Origin: Phocaeicola oris
GTDB taxonomy: Bacteria > Bacteroidota > Bacteroidia > Bacteroidales > Bacteroidaceae
Assembly: GCF_021295095.1 (NCBI RefSeq)
Contig: NZ_JAJLQX010000003.1
Location: forward strand, 1-64,000
Direction: 5' to 3'
Length of the DNA: 64,000 nucleotides
Positions 60,652 to 64,000 of the stretch are shown here, in pieces (position 1 is the first letter of the stretch; each line of letters starts with the position of its first letter). The notes beneath the pieces are model-generated. The model did no database searches. It saw only the letters and a program-made list of their open reading frames with translations, and was not told the origin of the DNA. Both the position numbers and the translations under genes were made by a program.

Positions 60652-60766
60652 ACATGTTTTATTGATTTTCATTTATGATAAGTTCAAGTGATTTCGATGA
60701 TATTAATAAGTCTTATTGTGTGTAATCAATATCCTTTCTACGCTAATATGAGTACACATAAATTAT

Positions 60767-60786
60767 AAAACACGACATCGTGTTTT
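60767..60786. promoter_or_regulatory. Perfect 9-bp dyad upstream of the ECF sigma gene
   Basis: AAAACACGA and TCGTGTTTT flank two bases in the 297-bp gap between the sulfatase and sigma factor genes. There is no T-run after a loop of only two bases, so an operator is more likely than a terminator. The rest of the gap holds no gene. Confidence 0.5.
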
Positions 60787-60948
60787 AAACACAATGCAAT
60801 TAACGTTCTTTTGTGGAACTCTTGTACTACTATTGAAGTACACGATGAGGAACATAAAAGTTATTGTGAAGACATTAAAATTTATTTTTTATCGAAATCA
60901 CTTGAAATAATACTATCTTTATCTCATGAAGTTTGATTTATATGATAT

Positions 60949-61545
60949 ATGGTAGAAGAAAGTAAGCTTATAGTCGCTTTAAAAAGTGGTTCTACGCAGG
61001 CATTAAGTAAGATTTACCAACTCTATGCCAAGCGGCTTTATTCTTTTTGTCTACAATATTCCAAATCGAGTCAGGATGCGGAAGAAATCGTTGAAGATGT
61101 CTTCATACGACTATGGAATATCCGTTCTTCTATTCGTCAAGAAGAAACATTATGCAAACTGCTCTTTATAATGTCTCGTAGATTACTTATTAATGCCTAT
61201 CGTCGTAGGGTAAATGAGCCAATCTATGCAGACTATGTGGAGGCATACAATATTGTTGACGAAGCTCATAACGAAAGATGGATAGAATTCGAAGAATTTA
61301 AAAAGCGATTAGATATAACAATAAGAAAACTACCAAAAACTCAACAACAAGTTATCAAATTATCTCGGCTTCAAGGAATGTCAATCCGTGAAATAGCAGT
61401 TTACATGCGACTGAGTGAACAGACTGTAAAAAATCAGTTGTCACAAGGATTGCATACATTACGCACAAGGCTTATAGGTCTGTATGGATTATCGGGAGTA
61501 TTTTATTTTTGTATAAAAACATCACTACTAACTTTCTTATACTGA
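60949..61545 (+). CDS. ECF RNA polymerase sigma factor (FecI-like)
   Basis: A 198-residue ECF sigma factor. Sigma-2 region (about 20-90, YAKRLYSFCLQYSKSSQDAEEIVEDVFIRLW) and sigma-4 (about 125-175, LPKTQQQVIKLSRLQGMSIREIAVYMRLSEQTVKNQ, split here only for description) are complete. It probably drives the SusCD-sulfatase operon when released by the FecR-like protein encoded next. The C-terminal tail (GVFYFCIKTSLLTFLY) is hydrophobic, slightly unusual. Confidence 0.95.
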   Translation: MVEESKLIVALKSGSTQALSKIYQLYAKRLYSFCLQYSKSSQDAEEIVEDVFIRLWNIRSSIRQEETLCKLLFIMSRRLLINAYRRRVNEPIYADYVEAYNIVDEAHNERWIEFEEFKKRLDITIRKLPKTQQQVIKLSRLQGMSIREIAVYMRLSEQTVKNQLSQGLHTLRTRLIGLYGLSGVFYFCIKTSLLTFLY

Positions 61546-61586
61546 TAAGTATAAAATGTTATCTGAATAAATTACATCAAAGAAAG

Positions 61587-62561
61587 ATGGATATTTTAGA
61601 ATCTAAATTTAAAAAAGAGCGATTAACTCCATCAGAGTTAGAAGCTCTACGTCAGCACGTAAACAAACAGACAGATCTCGACATAGAACATACCATGTAT
61701 CAAGCATGGATGGAATATGACTTCAATATCACAGATGTAGATGACGAATGCATATCATCAATATGGCAACGCATCTTATCACGAATCGCTCATCCAAACA
61801 TAACTACTGCAATGAAATGTATAGTTGGATTAGCTGCCGCATCAATAATATTACTTATTGGATTTTCCATTTACTATCACTCGGAACTTCAACGCATAAA
61901 AAAGGAACAGATAATAGCTTACACACGAATGGGTGAGAGAGCAACTACCATATTGCCAGACGGAACAGAAGTAACATTATATAATAATTCCAAACTAATC
62001 CATACAATTGGAGATTACAATGAGTCTGAGCGACACATTGAGTTTTCTGGTATTGGTTACTTTGCCGTGACCAAGGACAACCATCGCCCTTTTCTAATAG
62101 ACACTTATGGATTAAAGGTAAAAGTCACCGGAACCAAATTTATGCTAAAGTCATGCAAGAATCGGGAATATGGTGAGTTGCTATTAACGCAGGGAAGCGT
62201 AGAATTAGAATCTGCTCTAACGCATCAGAAAGTGAAAGTGAAGCCAGGACAGCGTGCATTATTAGAATACCGTACAGGTCTTTTTCAAGTAATGAGTGAC
62301 GCAGACACTGAAAATATAGATTCTTGGCAAAGTGGAATGCTTTCCTTTACTCAAAAAACTTTATCTACCGTTTTAAGCACTACAGAAGATTATTATGGTG
62401 TAAAAATTATACTGGAAGACAGTTCATTACTCAGTGATCGTTTCACAGGTACACTCCCTACCAATGACTTGAGCCAATCGCTACGTATCATTAGCGAGGC
62501 CTACGGACTACGTTTCGTAATAAACGGTCAAAATGTAACATTACAGAAAAAACATAAGTAA
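61587..62561 (+). CDS. FecR-family anti-sigma factor (DUF4974)
   Basis: 324 residues from the ATG at 61587 (MDILESKFKKERLTPSELEA), 41 bp after the sigma stop; the open frame starts earlier inside the sigma gene. A cytoplasmic N-terminal region (about 1-75), one TM (about 80-103, IVGLAAASIILLIGFSIYY), a FecR domain (about 125-220, RATTILPDGTEVTLYNNSKL) and a C-terminal DUF4974 domain (about 245-320) that should contact the STN domain of SusC. It is the typical PUL trans-envelope switch. Confidence 0.95.
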   Translation: MDILESKFKKERLTPSELEALRQHVNKQTDLDIEHTMYQAWMEYDFNITDVDDECISSIWQRILSRIAHPNITTAMKCIVGLAAASIILLIGFSIYYHSELQRIKKEQIIAYTRMGERATTILPDGTEVTLYNNSKLIHTIGDYNESERHIEFSGIGYFAVTKDNHRPFLIDTYGLKVKVTGTKFMLKSCKNREYGELLLTQGSVELESALTHQKVKVKPGQRALLEYRTGLFQVMSDADTENIDSWQSGMLSFTQKTLSTVLSTTEDYYGVKIILEDSSLLSDRFTGTLPTNDLSQSLRIISEAYGLRFVINGQNVTLQKKHK

Positions 62562-62733
62562 CACTTACGTGTTTTGTTTGAATTCGCTATATCTTGAACA
62601 TTTCTGTTAGTCCGAATTCGGTTAAAGTAAAAAACTTGGAAAAGCAGGATCTTTATCAGCAAGATAAGATGGTAAAATAATTTAAGCCTTCATTTATTAT
62701 TCTGATAAATTTATCAAAGCTACGAACAACATT

Positions 62734-62779
62734 AATATAAGAAAGAGCCGGTTAATTTTAACCGACTCTTTCTTATATT
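62734..62779 (-). terminator. Terminator of the infC-rpmI-rplT operon
   Basis: A 46-bp nearly perfect dyad: AATATAAGAAAGAGCCGGTTA and its complement around an AATTTTAA centre, one mismatch. It lies 24 bp beyond the rplT stop and can also stop plus-strand transcripts from the PUL. Confidence 0.9.
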
Positions 62780-62802
62780 GCTTAAAAATCAAATCTCTAT
62801 AT

Positions 62803-63153
62803 TTAAGCAGCCTTAGCTTTTTCAACGATAGCTTTGAAAGCTTCCGGATGATTAACTGCTAAGTCAGCCAATACCTTACGGTTGATTTCAATACCTGCTT
62901 TATGCAAGCAACCCATTAGCTTACTGTAAGAGAAGCCTTCGAGACGAGCAGCTGCATTGATACGTTGAATCCATAAAGCACGGAAATTACGCTTCTTTGT
63001 TTTACGGTCACGGTAAGCATAAGTCAAACCTTTTTCCCATGTATTCTTGGCTACAGTCCATACATTCTTTCTCGCGCCAAAGTAACCTCTGGTAAGACTT
63101 AAAATTTTCTTTCTTCTTGCTCTTGAAGCAACATTGTTTACTGATCTTGGCAT
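62803..63153 (-). CDS. rplT: Ribosomal protein bL20
   Basis: A 116-residue 50S protein bL20: [20 protein letters not shown], then [40 protein letters not shown] and [17 protein letters not shown] are all canonical. It is an early assembly protein of the large subunit and, in many bacteria, a translational autoregulator of this operon. It is the last gene before the terminator. Confidence 0.99.
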   Translation of the reverse strand: MPRSVNNVASRARRKKILSLTRGYFGARKNVWTVAKNTWEKGLTYAYRDRKTKKRNFRALWIQRINAAARLEGFSYSKLMGCLHKAGIEINRKVLADLAVNHPEAFKAIVEKAKAA

Positions 63154-63254
63154 AGTTTTAAAAATCTTTTTTGAATGTTAGCGTCACTATTCGTGAACTT
63201 GAGGCTATACACTCGGTTAATACTCTAATTTTTTAAGTTTACGCTCTCCTTAAA

Positions 63255-63452
63255 TTAACGCAAGCAAAGTAACTCTTTAACCTGCTGATTGTTGGTTCTG
63301 TCAACAATAGCAAAGTGCTGGAGATTTCTTTTTTGCTTTTTAGTCTTCTTCGTCAGAATATGACTATGATAAGCGTGCTTTCTCTTGATTTTACCCGTTC
63401 CGGTAAGAATAAATCTTTTTTTGGCACCGGAGTTAGTTTTGATCTTTGGCAT
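63255..63452 (-). CDS. rpmI: Ribosomal protein bL35
   Basis: A 65-residue bL35 ([50 protein letters not shown]). Normal length and position between infC and rplT; the 101-bp gap to rplT contains no other signal recognised. Confidence 0.99.
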   Translation of the reverse strand: MPKIKTNSGAKKRFILTGTGKIKRKHAYHSHILTKKTKKQKRNLQHFAIVDRTNNQQVKELLCLR

Positions 63453-63519
63453 CTTTTTAAATTTTAAATTATTAGTATTTAAATGATAACGTACTATACC
63501 TGCACGTCACTCACTCTTT

Positions 63520-64000
63520 TTATATCTCCTCTTCGGTCTGTCCTTGCAACTTTATAGCATCTTCCGGTTTCAGTGCATCAGCTAATGTTGTCCCTTTATG
63601 TTGCATAACAGAAGAGACAACTTCCTTTCCCTTTGATTGTTGTTGTGGTTTTGTTACCACTTTCTTCTTTGTAACTCCAGGTTTAGGAGCCAGCTGAATG
63701 GTCATTCGTTTACCTTCGAGCACAGGCATCTGTTCAACCTTTGCATAGTCTTCCAAATCATTCGCAAAACGAAGCAATAAGACTTCGCCTTGTTCTTTGA
63801 AAAGAATGGACCGACCACGGAAGAACACATAAGCCTTAACCTTATTCCCATCTTCAAGGAATTCAATAGCATGCTTCAACTTAAAGTTATAATCGTTATC
63901 ACCTGTTTGAGGTCCAAAACGAATTTCCTTCACTTCTACTTTCACCTGCTTGGCTTTCTGTTCCTTCTGACGTTTCTTCAACTGATAAAGGAATTTAGAA
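63520..64000 (-). CDS. infC: Translation initiation factor IF-3 (3' part, cut by the window edge)
   Basis: The frame runs off the right edge; the visible 160 codons start [18 protein letters not shown] and cover the linker and C-terminal domain ([48 protein letters not shown]). IF-3 binds the 30S subunit and controls initiation fidelity. A long tail after PKPG ([19 protein letters not shown]...) of about 50 residues extends beyond E. coli IF-3, common in Bacteroidetes. The TTG at 63981 is an internal Leu codon, not the start. Confidence 0.97.
   Translation of the reverse strand, partial: SKFLYQLKKRQKEQKAKQVKVEVKEIRFGPQTGDNDYNFKLKHAIEFLEDGNKVKAYVFFRGRSILFKEQGEVLLLRFANDLEDYAKVEQMPVLEGKRMTIQLAPKPGVTKKKVVTKPQQQSKGKEVVSSVMQHKGTTLADALKPEDAIKLQGQTEEEI

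Noticed and set aside
62803-64000. bL20-dependent autoregulatory leader between the genes of the infC operon
   Set aside because: The regulatory region lies upstream of infC in most bacteria and is outside the window; the internal gaps show no clear structure.

Overview
The window looks like a chromosome segment from a Bacteroidales bacterium, most likely a Bacteroides. The support is: a SusC/SusD pair with a linked ECF sigma factor and FecR-type anti-sigma factor; many CarboxypepD_reg/TonB receptors; promoters of the Bacteroidetes type (TTG or TTTG, about 20 bp, then TAnnTTTG), read repeatedly by eye; and infC-rpmI-rplT at the right edge. No taxonomic search was possible.

Layout. 1-870: remnant of an IS982-type transposase and a candidate small RNA. 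871-7657 (minus): five-gene operon of two TonB receptors, two DUF4625-type lipoproteins and a small His/Cys-rich protein, probably for metal uptake. 7902-14255: complete type V-A CRISPR-Cas locus (cas12a-cas4-cas1-cas2 and a 10-repeat array with a textbook promoter 11 bp before the first repeat). 14470-19183: a Gfo/Idh/MocA oxidoreductase, a secreted NUC1 nuclease, and an MBL hydrolase / glutathione peroxidase / OhrR-like operon. 19428-26282: a five-gene ABC efflux system of YbhGFSR layout with TolC, and a divergent AraC regulator. 26350-26784: a Fur-family regulator.

27198-46680 is an envelope and probable siderophore region. It holds two TonB receptor + DUF4374 (XusA/XusB-like) pairs, a TetR regulator with two exporter-fold ABC half-transporters, and an MMPL/RND transporter with a LolA-like periplasmic protein and an outer-membrane porin-like protein. 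From about 32 kb to 47 kb the DNA is visibly richer in G+C than its surroundings. Three transcription units here share the same promoter-operator module: a palindrome of the form ATACC-N8-GGTAT abutting TTG-N20-TAnnTTTG. Two of the three also carry a 42-45 codon leader ORF whose 3' half contains an intrinsic terminator and encodes the shared motif ERCxFFxNKxKxCS. I consider this shared regulatory architecture, rather than the CRISPR locus, the least familiar thing in the window. A family of about 41-bp tandem repeats is confined to three intergenic sites of the same region.

46961-50006: small accessory genes (ClbS/DfsB-like, methyltransferase, VOC), a gene-poor stretch with strong palindromes, a possible integrase fragment and tRNA-Thr(CGT), which together suggest an island edge. 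50095-53830: a GH51 arabinofuranosidase, MltG, a small lipoprotein and a minus-strand RNA with the promoter, terminator and rod-like pairing expected of 6S RNA (Bacteroidales-1 type). 54255-62561: a polysaccharide utilization locus (SusC, SusD, sulfatase, ECF sigma, FecR). 62803-64000: rplT, rpmI and the 3' part of infC on the minus strand.
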